Shown here: positions 24,401 through 37,657 of the stretch, piece by piece
Numbering within the stretch: the first letter of the stretch is position 1
How the letters are laid out: each line of letters begins with the position of its first letter
Assembly: GCA_916613615.1 (NCBI GenBank)
Contig: OU744721.1
Location: 80,109,060 to 80,173,059, forward strand
DNA length: 64,000 nucleotides
Direction of reading: 5' to 3'
From: Steromphala cineraria
Lineage: Eukaryota > Mollusca > Gastropoda > Trochida > Trochidae
Notes under the pieces: model-generated
What the model saw: only the letters and a program-made list of their open reading frames with translations
Told to the model about the DNA's origin: nothing
Database searches by the model: none
Position numbers and translations under genes: made by a program

Positions 24401-27278
24401 TTGTGACCAACCCTTTTTATGGAAATCGAACTCTGTTCTCCTCTTCAATCAGCCATTGTTCATCTAAAACAATCGAGCTCTGTTCTAGTAAACAATGGCC
24501 CAGTGTTATACAAAGCTGGCGAGTTCTATTTGCTCTGCAGGGGTGGTGGTATTTCTTGAAGACACAGTTCTGTCTTGTGATCAATCGATGGATCGATCCC
24601 CCGTAACCCGATCTCTCCTCTCTGCAGCTTCATTGAATTATGTATGCACACAATTCGATTAAACACTGTAATTACCAATAAAAGGATAGGGCAAGACGGG
24701 CTGTTCATTACTGCCATGCCCCGATAGTTCTACAGCCCGGTAAGCAGTGGAGATATCTCCTCAAAGCTTGTAGGCTTAACGTTATTGACTGGAAATGGGA
24801 ATTATGACTGCAACTATTACATCTCGGCTTATCGCATATACATCTATGATATAACATTAATAAGACACTCGCACTGACGAGTTGATGTTCGTTCGATACT
24901 GGTAAACTATTTAGTAATCAGACGCGGTAATATGGACAATATAGGTATTGACGATGTGCCTAAAGATCATTCAAGTAGTTCTCTGTGACGCTTTTATTGA
25001 CGATTGATTTTCGTTAGGCTCATACAAGACGTTCTTCACATCAACACTTGGTTGAGTTGGAAACACATTTCAGGATGTTTCTGTGCTCTCCTGCAAACAC
25101 ATCGACAAAGGGTCGTTAATTAACTGTTATCATTTCAATATTGACGCCTACTGAAATAATAAAGGATCTAAAATTTTACTTTCAACTGGTGCCAGAGTGC
25201 ATGTTATGTAACACGAGAGTATTTTCCATGTTGTTGGCCAACAGCGGTTAGTATTATGCTTGTCAATGACTTGCTGTATGGAAATAGATCCTTGGACCTG
25301 GTGAACCGACGCTATTCACTCGCCATCGATTGAGGGATCTTGCAATATCATGCATGTGTCTGTTTGCAAGTGAATTACATATATTAGCTCTTTGTTTTCA
25401 TACCGACACTTCAATACATCAATAACAGTCAAGTATATACCGCAGCTTTGGTACAACTGGGATGGCGGACTGTTATTACAACTATGAGGTTTTTATTCCC
25501 AAACGATTTTAAGTACTTTATTAACATGACACTGCAGATAACACGTGCCCGGTTCTAGAGGGTGGCTCGAGTTCCAAATCGACAACTGGGCCCTGTAACA
25601 AACTGGTGCCATTTAAAGAAATCACCACTCGTTCAGATTTTTTTTATTGTAAGACCATTTGTCTATCAAAAAGATATATTCTTCCAACCAGTTCATTTGA
25701 TATGTATATTTCTTTAAGCTCTTCAGTCAAATTGGGGTTGTGTATCTTTTAGGTTAACGTTTCATACAAGGATGTTTCCCTAAACGATATATCATGAGCA
25801 TATGTCTGTTGACAATGCATCCCTCCTCTTCTTGTAGGAGTTGACAAACCATGTGACTGTTCATAGCACTCTCAATAACACTGAGAGAACTCACAATGTC
25901 CTCAACAAGCGATTGTGCCGTGAAGCCATCGGTCAAGAGCTGCCACGCCATCGTTTGAGTCTGGACAATGACCATTCAGGCAGGACAAACAACTCCCGGA
26001 ATGTGTCCGTAATCAATGCCGTGTACGTGTTTGTTTAAATACATCCGGAAATAGAATGACGGAGCCCGGAAGTTATTGCCGAGAAGTGGGAGTAACGCGA
26101 GAGTGGACTGGGCTCCGTCTGTGGAGCGAGTATCAGAGTGGTGTTTGTACAGCGCGGCGCATCCCCTCACGTCTAAGAGGTGGCTGGAATCAATGCCAAC
26201 ATATCCAGTGTGAAGACAGCCCGATACCTCCCGGTCTTATTGATTGAGAGGATGAAAATATGGAGATCCTTTGCTTTGTGTTCTGCCTTTTAGCTAAAAT
26301 CATTTAGACAATCGAAAATAGGAGATGGAGGGAGAGTGCATCTCCACAAAGTTCATTTACTTTTTGTGTAACTGTAACTGACATGACAAGCCAATCGGAA
26401 AATCAATTCATATTCTTGTTTTCTGCTTGGATTAACGCTGACGTTCAATTGTCTACGTTTTGTGTTTTATCAGTCTTTTTCAGTATGTAATTAGATCTGT
26501 TTGTCGGCTTACTTCGCTTCGTTACCAGAGCTTTGTTAGGCGTAATTGAACAGTTAAGTGGGAGAAGAAGGAGAAGTGGTTCTGTCTCAAGGGGACACAA
26601 CAAGTGGAAGTTTGTAGATCTTCTGAACTTTCTCGTGAGCTGCTGGTGTCGTGCTAACATAATGTACCTTACATTAATCAACAGGTTCTGTTGAAGTTGA
26701 CTAACGTGTCAAATGATTTAGTGAAAACAATCAACGAATATGTTTTGGGTTTCATTCCCACCTCATCAACAACAGGTGGTTATTTTTTATTATTATCTTA
26801 TCCAAAAGTTGTCACGTACATTACGTTTATAATTGTTTCATGTTATGATTTGAACGTGGTATTGAAGAAAGTGTATATTTAGTGTTGGTCGCAGATTCTA
26901 GCAAGGATCATTTCACCTTATTTTCATCCAAAACGTTTGTTATATATCAAAATAACTGTAAGATGGCGTTATTTACTTCTATCTTATGTAAACCATCACA
27001 TGACCATTGCGTCACTCATGTAGAAGAAAGATTCCATGTATCTAGTTCATCTCCGATGTTTTGAAACACTGTAGAGATCGATGAGGTTTAGTTTACTCTA
27101 AAACTTTTAAAGTCAATAAGAATTAAAATCCTACTTGAACTTTGTATAAACTCATATGAACACTAGAGATTATGTTTATGTAAGCGGGATTTCAGGAAAT
27201 TGCTAGATGTGAACGTTGTTTTGAAAGTTTGAAATCTCCCATATGAGTTTGACACTTTGTGATGCTGCTGGGGCCTCT
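21431..27278. other. Non-coding stretch, no gene recognised
   Basis: I see no splice-consistent exon chain, transposon ends or RNA gene. 21847-22164 and 25841-26247 are slightly GC-richer and carry 60-105-codon frames without recognisable motifs. Confidence 0.5.
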
Positions 27279-27362
27279 GGGTGCAGAGGTTCAACCCCTT
27301 CAATAGAAACTCATAAGGCAACATCCGGGTTATTGATTACCCAGCATTCCGTCCACTCGGCT
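27279..27362 (-). pseudogene. tRNA-like pseudogene or tRNA-derived SINE head
   Basis: Read on the minus strand it begins GGATGTAGCCGAGTGGACGG, close to the A box of Ser/Leu-type tRNAs (TGGCCGAGTGG). It then has a possible anticodon hairpin (TGGGT, loop, ACCCG), a long variable-arm-like segment, and GGGGTTGAACCTC in place of the B box GGTTCGAATCC. The B box has changed and the anticodon loop does not close at 7 bases, so it is unlikely to be functional. Confidence 0.4.
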
Positions 27363-29868
27363 ACATCCGGCCACCTATTTCCAGCTATGTAAATAACTAT
27401 CCACAGTTCCTTTAATAGATATCCACTTCACGCTGAGGGGCGAACATCAGTCAATAACGCCGCTTCTTGAAACAACATGCTTGCCAAAAGGAGTTATTAG
27501 ATCTATAAATTTACAGCGAGTCTTCAAAATATTGACATTCTAAAATCTTCCCACAAAGTTTTAAAACCCATGCTAAACGGAAGTGTTTTACAAATGAGTT
27601 GTGAGCGTCATATTTTATTCCTCTAAGTCAATGTTTGGTTCTCTTCATTCTCTGTAATGGAACGGGTTAAATGTTCTTTCTTGTATATGCCAATGTTTCT
27701 ATAGGCAAGGAGTTCCATGTTTTCATAAACCAGTTTGAGGGACAAGTGAAATGACCCCATCGGTCCCTCCCAAGCGTCTGTTGTAACCCCCCATTACCGT
27801 GACGATCGAAGCGCCACTTGTGACCATGTCAGTCGGTGTAAGCGCATGTAATCCCGGTGCTGTTATTACCAGGAATGCTGTAAGCTTGGATTACCGAGCA
27901 TGGCTGCTGCTCCATTGTCAGAGGATCTGCCTCAAGAAAGAGGAAACGACATGAGGGTACTTCAACTCGCAAATCTGTCAAAATTACATCCGAATTAGAA
28001 TCTGCTTTGTTGGAGCGTTGAGAGATGTGGAAGGGTTGTGGGAATCTGTGTTGTTCTTTACCAACATACTGAATCAGCCACAATACTTCTTCTGCAAGTA
28101 TACAAGAAAACTCAAATTTAAGTTAAGGCTTACGTGATAATATCTGTCTCCTTTGGGTTTGTTTCCATAGTGTGGAAATGATCTTTAAATTTATGGAATC
28201 AGGTTTGAAGATAAATTAAGGAAATTAAGAGCAAATTTGATTATTCAAACTGATGATGTAAGTCGGATACTTTAGATGATTCTGATAAGTTACAATTATT
28301 GTATATGTAGGAAAGATATTGAAAAATGGAAAACCTATCACATTTCAAACATATCTTGAAAGAGGGAGTTAATGGTTTACAATATGGCAATGTCATATTC
28401 GTTTATTGTTTAACATTCTTCTATCTTTCAAATAGTATACATAATACATTTAATGGTAATGATATATATCGCATTTTTAATTGAGGGTTATCGAAAAAGT
28501 CCTATTTGTCAAGATAAATGTGAAAACAGGGACATTGAAGTCTTTCTTGAAATGTCGCCTTCATGAAATAGAGAGGTTGCTTATCAATAAAATTGCTCGA
28601 ATTCTTCATCACATCGACTTCTTAAATTCCGGTTAAAGTTTCGGCTGAAACTTTACACTGTTCATGGTTCTACATGTATACTTTGCAAAACCAAACAAAT
28701 ATTTGTAATTTTGGGTTAACCGTATATACAGGTACCAATTGGCTTCTTACAATGTGTCCAGAATTGTCTGAAAAGAGGATAAATGGCAGTCGATTTGGTA
28801 ATGTTGAAAACATCTGTTAAAACAATTTAAAAAGAAAATTGATATCTTTTAATCTGTACCATCCAAGATGTGCTTTATAAATTTTCGATGTCGATCTCTT
28901 CGATTATGAAAATGTTTTCAGATATTTGCATAACCCCTTTTTAACAATCCCGAGAACAATCATTTTGAAACAAATAATTTCTCATTTTGTAAAGGTCATC
29001 TCAATTCGGATAAACGTATTTGTCCATTATGTTTTTAAATACAAACTCATTCTTTGTTATAAGGTATAATTGTATCTTTCTTAATCGCAGTTCCTAGATT
29101 TGATATTAGCTATTATCAAATACTTGCTTATAAATAGCTCTCGGGCTGATATTGGGGTCTCGGGCTGATACCGAATGTGATATGAAAATACCCACATAAT
29201 ACTATCTATTTATCTAACACCACACGGTGGTAGACAAGCAATGTCAGATAGAGGAATAAAGATACAAAGAGGGTATCAAATGACGTGATATTACATGTGT
29301 GAGATTATACACTGATGGCAAAAATAACAAGCTCCAATCCGATTTCTGCAAACTAAAAAAAGTGCTTTCAGTCCACTATGAAAATGTAAAACAAAGACAT
29401 CCCCACCTAACATTGCCTGGGGGTTCAAGTAGCCTGAGATAAGCTAGGTACCGGAACTCATGTTTTTTAGAGCTGGTTAAAATTTAACCACTTCATGGCA
29501 ATGAAACAAACACACACCACACCTTGCCTTACGTACAGATTCCAATGTTAATTGTTTCCCGTTACTTGATAAGTAATGAGACAGTGGAAAGGTTATGATT
29601 GAAACCTTGTGCACGGGAGATGGTAAGGTCGTGGTGACCTAGGAGTGATGGATGGATGACGCTAGAGTCTTCACCAAACCTACCAATCACTCAAGCGTCA
29701 ACACCCATTCATCAGCTGCCTTTCTCCAGTGTTATTCAAGCTAAAATCAATAGAATCTTAATTACAAATGATTTGATTCCTAACCAAAGTGCCAGTAGCT
29801 TTATAAATACATCTCTTCCAATATTCTTGTGTGCATGAACTATGATCTTTAAGATCACTTTGACGAAT
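27363..29868. other. Non-coding stretch, no gene recognised
   Basis: AT-rich, with short open frames only. A short direct repeat (CTCGGGCTGATA, about 29139 and 29160) is present. Nothing else recognised. Confidence 0.55.
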
Positions 29869-30095
29869 TATCATTGATAGATCGATTGTGAGCATATGAA
29901 GTGTTTCCTCTTCCCTTAATATTTGCCTTACAGTGAGATAAAGATGTAGCATCTCTACTAAACAGATATCATTGAAATATTATCGATAGATCGATCGTAA
30001 GCATATGAAATGTTTCTCTTTTCTTAAATATTTGTCCTACTATCAACTTCAGTGACATAAAGATGTAAAATTTCTACTAAATAGACATTTAAACC
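29869..30095. repeat. Two-copy tandem duplication, about 109-bp unit
   Basis: GATAGATCGAT-GT-AGCATATGAA starts copies at 29876 and 29985. Both continue through GTGTTTC or ATGTTTC, CTTAA-ATATTTG, CATAAAGATGTA or GATAAAGATGTA, and TCTACTAAA. The second copy has a small insertion. Non-coding. Confidence 0.85.
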
Positions 30096-30649
30096 ATAAG
30101 AGGTTATGGCTCATCTTAAAGACAATAACAATCAAAATTTTACCCTAATACCGGGACAAAAATGGTCATTTCCAAATATTGCACAAGGGATATATAGACG
30201 ATAGACTGTAGACTATTCCCTGTACTTCTATTGGTTACAAGCTGTTTACTACGTGCCATCTCGATGTATTTGTGGATTCAAATTCTGTATTGCAACTCCG
30301 AAGCTATATTTGATAATCAGTAATGTTTACACAGAGTAAAAGATTGTCTGTTAGTGTTTATCTGCAGCAATAGGTTCGATTTATATGATGTTTCCGAATC
30401 TACGAACTCATGTTACGAGTTCAATTTACATGAACATGCCCCTAAAGCTAGTAGCGAAATCATATTGAACATGCTAGATGGTCCGTATTACTTCATCACT
30501 CTAAGGAATGCCTCAAGCAATGTTATATTCATTTGGCGAGCATAATCCACTCTCAGGTACTTGTCGCAGCAGGAGATTGCATTTAGCGAGATAGTTCCAT
30601 CTTTACAATCTGTTTAAATACTGTGAATTACAGTGACATCTCCAAATGG

Positions 30650-31130
30650 ACTGGGTTTGGCTGATGAGAGGAGGTTGGAGATTCAAGGGGAGGGGAACAG
30701 AGTGGAGGAGGGGGGGGGGGGGGATAACGTCAGTGGATTTGCGAGATGTAGAGGCGAGAGAAGGAGAGGGCACGAAAAGGGGAGAGATTAACGATGAGAA
30801 GGAATGTTGAAGTGAAATAGGGATGAAAGATAATAGAAAAAGTCACTGGTTGTAGACGGTTGAGAAGATGTTAGTGAGAGAACAGTGAGGTTCCGGTGAG
30901 GGAACTGGACTCTTGGAAAGCAGAGTAATCTGAGGGAAGAGGCGATTGAGATCATCGTGGGGAGAAATATGGAGATGACATAAGCATGGAGTTATGAAAA
31001 CATTAATGACAGAGAGAAAAGCTGGTAGAAGAACACAGTGGACATTATAACACATCCAGTGTAGGAAGGCAAGATTAGAAAAAGTGAATATGCTGACAAA
31101 AAACCTAAAGGAGAGAATCCTTATGAGGGT
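30650..31130. repeat. Purine-rich tract with a 14-G run
   Basis: The plus strand is strongly G/A-biased. It includes GGGGAGGGGAACAGAGTGGA and an uninterrupted run of 14 G at 30710-30723. Such tracts can form G-quadruplex or triplex structures. Open frames on the complementary strand are composition artefacts. Confidence 0.75.
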
Positions 31131-33639
31131 TGAAGACTAGCAGAAGGAAGGCGGTCAGTGAAATCCTTATCGACTCTGACAAGTGGAGTGGACAGAGAAG
31201 TAGAAGACGTTTCCAGATCAATCCCAGTCTTTATTCAGTCGAGCATGCAAGCCCTGATATTTGTCGGCTGTGAAATCAAGCTGGGTGATCGATGGGTGAT
31301 GGACGAGGTAGAGCCTACACTCCAAACGTGACAGAACCGTCTCCCTGGACTCACAGTCGGTCGATACAGAGGGAAGGGGAACCACTGATAACCTGTCCAC
31401 AGATAAACCACACAGAGAATTCAGCGTGGAAAATCTCACTATCAGGCCTTCCACTATCATACTTCCACTTAAAACTATCAATCAACCAGTTAAATAGAAA
31501 TCACTGTTAAAACATAGAAGTCTAGGAGACTTGTGAAGATCCTGAGTAGGAACTACGAACTCGAGACATTTTCCAATAGATTCAGCACAATGACTCCAAC
31601 TCGGACATTATAACACATCCAGCGTTAAGACCACATGTACGTGTCAATGAGTGCCTCACAGTCGATAAAAGCGGTAATTTTGCTTATTATAATAATAAGA
31701 ACGATAATATGACACCAAAGCAAAAAAGCAATCTGTGAAATATGCTTGATTAAAGTTGCATTTAAGCGAAAGCTTGTTACGTTGCTTGTTATGATAAAGT
31801 CAGAAAATATATAAAATGACCTTGTTAGCAAGTAAAACCATCTTTCAATTTGTAAAAAGGACGTTCTCCCTCATTTGAATCAAAACAATTGAAAACCACA
31901 TCCAATCCAATACATATATATGAAAATGTATACAATTACATATATGTACATGAGTGCTTTAATGCAGACATGATAACGGAATGTGACATTGAATGGCTTG
32001 AACAGAAATAGGTGAGGTTAAGCGGTGCAAGGAAACTATTTTGTTTAAGGTTATAAGATTCTAATCGTGTATCCCATTTGCAATTATGGACTGAAATATT
32101 TTCAGGATATGGTAATGGGATTTCAACGGATTGAGCGAACGTTTTAAAAATCTTTGAAATGTTGTAAGTTTTAAGCATTTTTCCTTGATTACTTAGTTAC
32201 GTAGATAACACCAATGTTACAAAAAACCCTTAAAGGGGTTTATTGATCATATCTACAAAACCTATACATCTAGTTAAGACAATTAAATTTAAAAAAAAAA
32301 TTTAAGCAAAGGTTCCCATGTTTTTTAATTCAAGCTTTACACCATAAATAAATGATTAAGTTAGGGTTGTAAGCTCATGTAAAGGTTTCTTGATTTCATC
32401 TGCAAAAGGTTGTCAAGACCTAGTTGTTTTACAAGAGTTCAGTAGGGAGGATGGGAATGTTAGATCGGAGACTTCAGACTTGTCCAGGTGTAGTAAGACA
32501 AAGCAAGAATATGGACAATAGTTTCCTCGGCTGATGACTATTGTGCTATGATGTATAAGATGTAAATTGATAAGGGATGATTGAGGGCACTTATGACCGC
32601 TACCATACATGAACATATTTAACACGAATGAATTAGAAATTAACTTCCCTGAAGAAATCATGAAACCCATAAGTTTATACCGCGTATTGTTATAAAATGC
32701 TACCAGTCTAGACCTGACACTTTATTACATGATTCTATGCATTTAATGACAATGATGGATTGCGAATGTATAAATTCAAGATATCATTCATTTGAATACT
32801 TTCCCTATGTTATAAGCAAAAAGGTTTGTGAACTAAACATTGGCACTTTATTGCCTTATATAAGTAGCTACATATGAAAAACTGTAGGCGGTATTAAGTA
32901 ATGATTCGACATACCAAACGTCGAGAAATGTCTACTTTAAGTGTGATTGATTGATTTATGTGTGGATTGATGTGAGGAATATTGCCGTTTACATCATTAC
33001 TCAATCCTCCATTGGGTAAGATATGATTAGGTGGACAACAAGCGATCCATTTAGATATTGGTACAGTGGAATAATAGGAGTAAATATGATGTTTTCTACA
33101 TAGCTGCCTACACTGTAAGTACATTAGAGCTTGTAACGGAGTTGCGGGTTCACTAATCAATATGGAGGAACTGAGATCTCAAGTACTACAGACAGTAATT
33201 ATCTGCTTCATCAAGCGGGCCAGTATCACGACCCGTAATATCCAATAACTTGTATGGAACGGACCGAGAGGTACATTCAGTGTACTTGCTACTGCTCCAG
33301 TCCTGTCCGACTGAAGACGAGAGTTGGAGGGGTAGGGTAGGTATGAGGAGGTATGATTCGGGGATTGTGTCGTATTGGGTTAGTCTATATCCAGGGGTGA
33401 GCGGTGGATCAGGAGACTGACGTTTCCGATCGGTGAGGTATCAGTGTATCTTCCGGATATATGGAGGTTAGTGAAAACCAATCACTGTAGGAAATGATGT
33501 TGATTTAATGACGTTGTCTTCCCTGATAACTTTGAGTTGGGTCATCGGGAACACCATCGCTGGTGGTGCGGGGTCAGTGAAGATATTGTCAGTGATAACT
33601 TAGATTGGGGCCGCTAGTGGCTAGGGTTAGTGACCGCAG
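31131..33639. other. Non-coding stretch, no gene recognised
   Basis: Short frames only. CATTATAACACATCCAG occurs at about 31043 and 31606, a small dispersed direct repeat. No coding or RNA feature supported. Confidence 0.55.
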
Positions 33640-33975
33640 TGTTAGGATGGGCAGTTGGATGCAAAGATTTTTGGCTGAGACATTTGCCAGGAATTTAAAT
33701 ACTCTGAGTGTAAGTCGTGAGAAACGAGTTTGAGGATAGACAGATTTAGTAAGGATGTAGTTGATAACATGTAGTGGCGTGGGGCAGTGATACTAGCGTT
33801 AGTATGAGCAGTTGGATGCAAAGAGACTGGGTGTTTAGATCTTTGGCTTAGACATTTGCAAGGAATTTAAAGACTTTTCGATGTATAAGTGCATTTGGAA
33901 CGAGTTCGAGGAGGGTGGATTTTTTTGAGTAAGGATGTAGTTGATAGCATGTATAGAGAGGATGGTCGAGGTTGC
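33640..33975. repeat. Two-copy diverged tandem duplication, about 160-183-bp unit
   Basis: GCAGTTGGATGCAAAGA occurs at about 33650 and 33810, and AAGGATGTAGTTGATA at about 33750 and 33930. Between them both copies share TTGGCT-AGACATTTGC-AGGAATTTAAA and ACGAGTT-GAGGA. The changed spacing shows indels. Non-coding. Confidence 0.85.
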
Positions 33976-34945
33976 TGATATTCATGAAATGAGAGGTGAT
34001 GAGGTTGGTGTCACGCACTGGCTGATTGGCAGATCTCGTTCTCGTTGATGTGATGTCCTCTGATGGGTTCACGGAGTAACTGTTAATAAAGCACTGGTAG
34101 GAAGCAATAAACTTGTGTCGCAGTGATAAAGCTTAATAGACGAAGAAGGGTTGAAACTTCTCGTGTGACAGGGTTTGACTACCAGTTTGAAAATGTGTTT
34201 GACCTGAAGTTAATTATTGCACACACAAATCTGCCCAGTAACACTTGTTTTATGAAATTTTCTATTTTTGTTTATATCTACGTAGTAGTTTTGTATATTA
34301 TGAAGGCCTAAAGCCTTTACCTAGTCCCGCAGACAGAACATCTCTAAGCCACTATGACATGCACCTGAAAGTTTAAGACATTCTGCGTGACAGTAGTTAG
34401 TGTACTCTTGCTCCTAGTTACAAACATCTGGGTTCCATTAAATGTTGATGACGTTCGTCTGATTTACTATCAGCTTTACACAACAAACATTCAAGTTTGG
34501 TTGCCTTTACGTACTAAAATACTCTTAGTACACTTTCTATGTTTTGTCCCATTAATTACGGTGAATTCGAATCAAAAGTACAGTATCTTGTCATTAATCA
34601 ACTCCAATGTTCTCCTTAAGAAGTGCAGAAAGAAACAAGAATTTGATCTTGTTCTAAAACTACGAATTTCCGTCTTTTGCTATCGCGTAACCCACTTTTG
34701 AAATGGGATGTAGAAAACCAATTTACTATAATTTGATCGCTGATTAGAGAAATCCTTTGAATATTCTGTTAAACACGGAAATGGAATCACAAATGAATCA
34801 ATATTTTATTAACATTTTCCATAAACTTGAATACAAGTCCGAGTTGAAGCATCTGACATTACGCTTGATTTTATCTGCCGCGGCGCCACCAAATGATTTG
34901 AGTTGGAGCTGTGTAATTTCACTTCTCTCGGCGGCTGTTTGGAGA

Positions 34946-35806
34946 TCAATTGGCTTTATTACATAGTTCTATGAGGCTGTCATCTCGTCTCGGAGCACCC
35001 AGCTCGGCCCTGCCACGGAGTTCTCGATATCTCAGTCTACAGCAGTCCGGCAAGATGTCATTAAAGAGACCTGCAGGATCAAGCCAATCTTTGCCCACCA
35101 CGTTCCCGAACCTAAGATTCCCATGTTTCAGTTTGGTAATTGCCTGAAGATTGCCTGAGATGGTTAGATCATGCAACTTTGAACAGCAGTGCAGGCTTCT
35201 TATCCATATAAGGTTAATATTTAGCTCTGAAATTGTGGATTTAAGTCTCATGACAGGCCGCCATTATATCTTCAGTTAGTCCGTGAACGGATGTGATTTC
35301 AACCATTTCGCCGGCAGATATTTTTTTCTGAATTGAAAAAGACCTCAATTAGCTTCTTGGGAGGAAGATAGGAGACGGTTATACAATCTCTATGAAAGGA
35401 TTCGACTTTCCCAAATAACACCGACTTCGGTTTCATCGGACATATGAAAAGCCAAGTAATGGGATTTTGGCACCCTTTCATGTTTGTAGCACACCGCGAC
35501 TGCTCCTCATACAGCGAGAGAAAAGGGTTGTGCAAGCTGTTGCAGATAGGGCTTTGAAGTGCTTGGTGCTGTCTGTGATGTAATTTTTAAAGCATGGGTT
35601 ATGTGCCTTATTAACCCATGGCTTGTCAGATTCTGGTTGCAAAGCCTCTGTGATACCGCACTGTACAAAGGATCGACAAGCTTGTATAACCCAATCAATA
35701 TCAGCTCAGAGATACTCTTTGTTTCTGGCATTATTTGCTTCATATATACGTTTTGGGTCTTTGAGTGAGATATAATTGTTATCATCAGATCCACTTCAAT
35801 ATGCAT
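34946..35806 (-). pseudogene. Possible decayed coding region of unknown kind
   Basis: Three neighbouring minus-strand frames (35507-35806, 99 codons; 35299-35535, 78 codons; 34946-35251, 101 codons) cover most of this segment with ordinary, non-low-complexity protein composition. The first two overlap in different frames, as if joined by a frameshift around 35510-35530. The products are not recognised; the last contains SGNLQAITKLKHGNLRFGN, which hints at nothing firm. No splice pattern could be fixed. It may be a decayed gene or retrocopy, or chance. Confidence 0.25.
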
Positions 35807-37442
35807 CGGTTAATTTATTATTTCAAAGTGTTATACTGATTTTATTTCCAGATTTTAGGAAAAATTCATCAAGCATTACTGCTGTCAACTCTTTAAGATA
35901 GAACACTTAATGACTGTAGAGTCAATATTTGGGTGTGGTCTAAAATGCAAGTATTTTTATAAGTACCATGCTCGTAAGACTTAAAGGATATAATCAATTT
36001 ATTGGATAGTGTCCTGATGTATATAGAGTTTGTCCTGCAACTGTAATTTCTGAAACGAACTTAATCACCCTCTGACTGAAGAATTCAACAAAAGGGGTAC
36101 ATGAACAAACTTTTAATTTTGGCATACCATTGGCATATTCAGAATTCTGTCACTGAGTGTAAATAAGAACTTTTATCCTGATTTAAAGTCTCCAAATTCT
36201 CCAAAAAAAGTACATTTCATGAATGCAAAATATGTTCATGATGTTAAGATTTTCCTTAAATATTTTTGGCAATGACCTTATTTTTTATTTCACATGTGTG
36301 CATACAGAATACTCGTGGTGTGCTCATGTACCGATGTTGATACAGAGTCGCTCACTATAAGATATTTACCTGCAACCTTTCAGGACCACATTACCGTTTT
36401 CTTAAGAAATGAGTTGACTGCCTCTGTCGTAGGATATTCTACGTCAAGGTCCTGGTCCAATACTTGGTCTCTCTTGACTAGTGATTTGTTGTGTTTTAGT
36501 TTAAAGTCATCCTCCCTACAATGATACTGCCGATGAATTTACATGACTTCACTATTATTGTTTTCCAATTAAGTATATTGAACTGATGTCTCATTGTAAA
36601 TTCCGATAATATCTTTGAACACATTTATCAACCTGTTCGAGTTTTAAAAAAAATATGCATATAAAGGTTTTCCCTGTTTACTATACTCTCTTATCCAACA
36701 GAACGTCCCTCCCCTAATATGGACAGTGTAGGAACCTCTCGCTCCCTGTTTCACTCCAGTAGTCGTGCTGTGTATGCTGCATCTAATGCTCGTTATTCAT
36801 TCATGCCATACTTCTTTTAATGTTTTTAAACGAATATAAATGCGTTTCAAATGCATTAAATGAAATGAAGGCTTCCCTTGGAGCAAATACATGTAATCAG
36901 AAGCGTGGAACCCTAGCTGGATCCTCAAAGATGCCCTGTAATAATCCAAGCCCTGAAGAACCATCGATGCGCTTTAAAAACATCTATCTTTTCATTTTTA
37001 TCAAACACAACGTAATTATGCAGACAGCGGACCTTTCATTACCCACATTTCGAACTTTAAAACCAAAGTAACCGACCTGTTGCGTGCGTGTGTCAATATG
37101 CGGTCTTGGGCTAGGTTGGATAGTCCTCTTGGATAACTTATCGAGATGGGACGGGCGCACATAGGGTACACAACTTCCTTCCAACTGCCTCGTATCTGAC
37201 GTCTTTAAGATATTTCACATAGTCGCAAATCGAACTGAGTGGGACATTCTTGACAATTTGGTTTATATTGTCTGTGAAACTTGAATCTTTAAGTTCTTAA
37301 GTACATTGTGGAAGCTTTTTGGATCAAGTACATGTTTATGGATTATTTTCATCCCTAATCTATTGCATATAAAAACATGGTTTTTTGGTTATCAATATGT
37401 TCACAGAACAATGTTTCCTAAAGATATGGTTCTCAATTTCAG
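35807..37442. other. Non-coding stretch upstream of the receptor gene
   Basis: Probable 5' flank or first intron of the receptor gene. No TATA-type promoter or upstream exon could be fixed with confidence. Confidence 0.5.
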
Positions 37443-37581
37443 ACGGCCTGTTGTACGATGTGAGAGCGTCTCACTGATTGGTTGATGATGAGATACACGG
37501 ACAGACTGACACTGTGATGGTGGAGACTCTGACGTCACTGCTGACGTCACGAGACGGTGGACCTAGGTCGAGGTTGTCAGA
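37443..37581 (+). other. Putative 5' untranslated part of exon 1
   Basis: A splice-acceptor-like sequence, TTCTCAATTTCAG, ends at 37442, so an upstream non-coding exon may splice here. Alternatively this is a promoter with the transcription start inside it. A TAG in frame with the ATG at 37582 lies at 37564-37566, which rules out an N-terminal extension of that frame within this exon. Confidence 0.45.
37530..37549. promoter_or_regulatory. Two perfect CRE palindromes (TGACGTCA)
   Basis: TGACGTCA at 37530-37537 and again at 37542-37549, 12 bp apart start to start, 33-52 bp upstream of the ATG. This octamer is the consensus full site for CREB/ATF bZIP factors. Two full sites so close together suggest cAMP/CREB-responsive transcription from here, if this is promoter and not spliced leader. 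Function is inferred. Confidence 0.5.
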
Positions 37582-37657
37582 ATGAGGACAACGATGTGTA
37601 GGACGACGTCTCTGGTCTGCCTGGTTATCTCCCTTGTCGGCCTTCAAGCTAGACGAT
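37582..37657 (+). CDS. Exon 1: signal peptide
   Basis: The ATG at 37582 follows an in-frame stop. The product is MRTTMCRTTSLVCLVISLVG then LQARR, a basic N-region, a hydrophobic core and a plausible cleavage site near GLQA. It ends in phase 1 before GTGAGT at 37658. A second in-frame ATG (codon 5) would still leave a signal peptide. Confidence 0.8.

Noticed and set aside
25841..26247. Possible transposase fragment in GC-richer patch
   Set aside because: No DDE or helix-turn-helix motif could be recognised.
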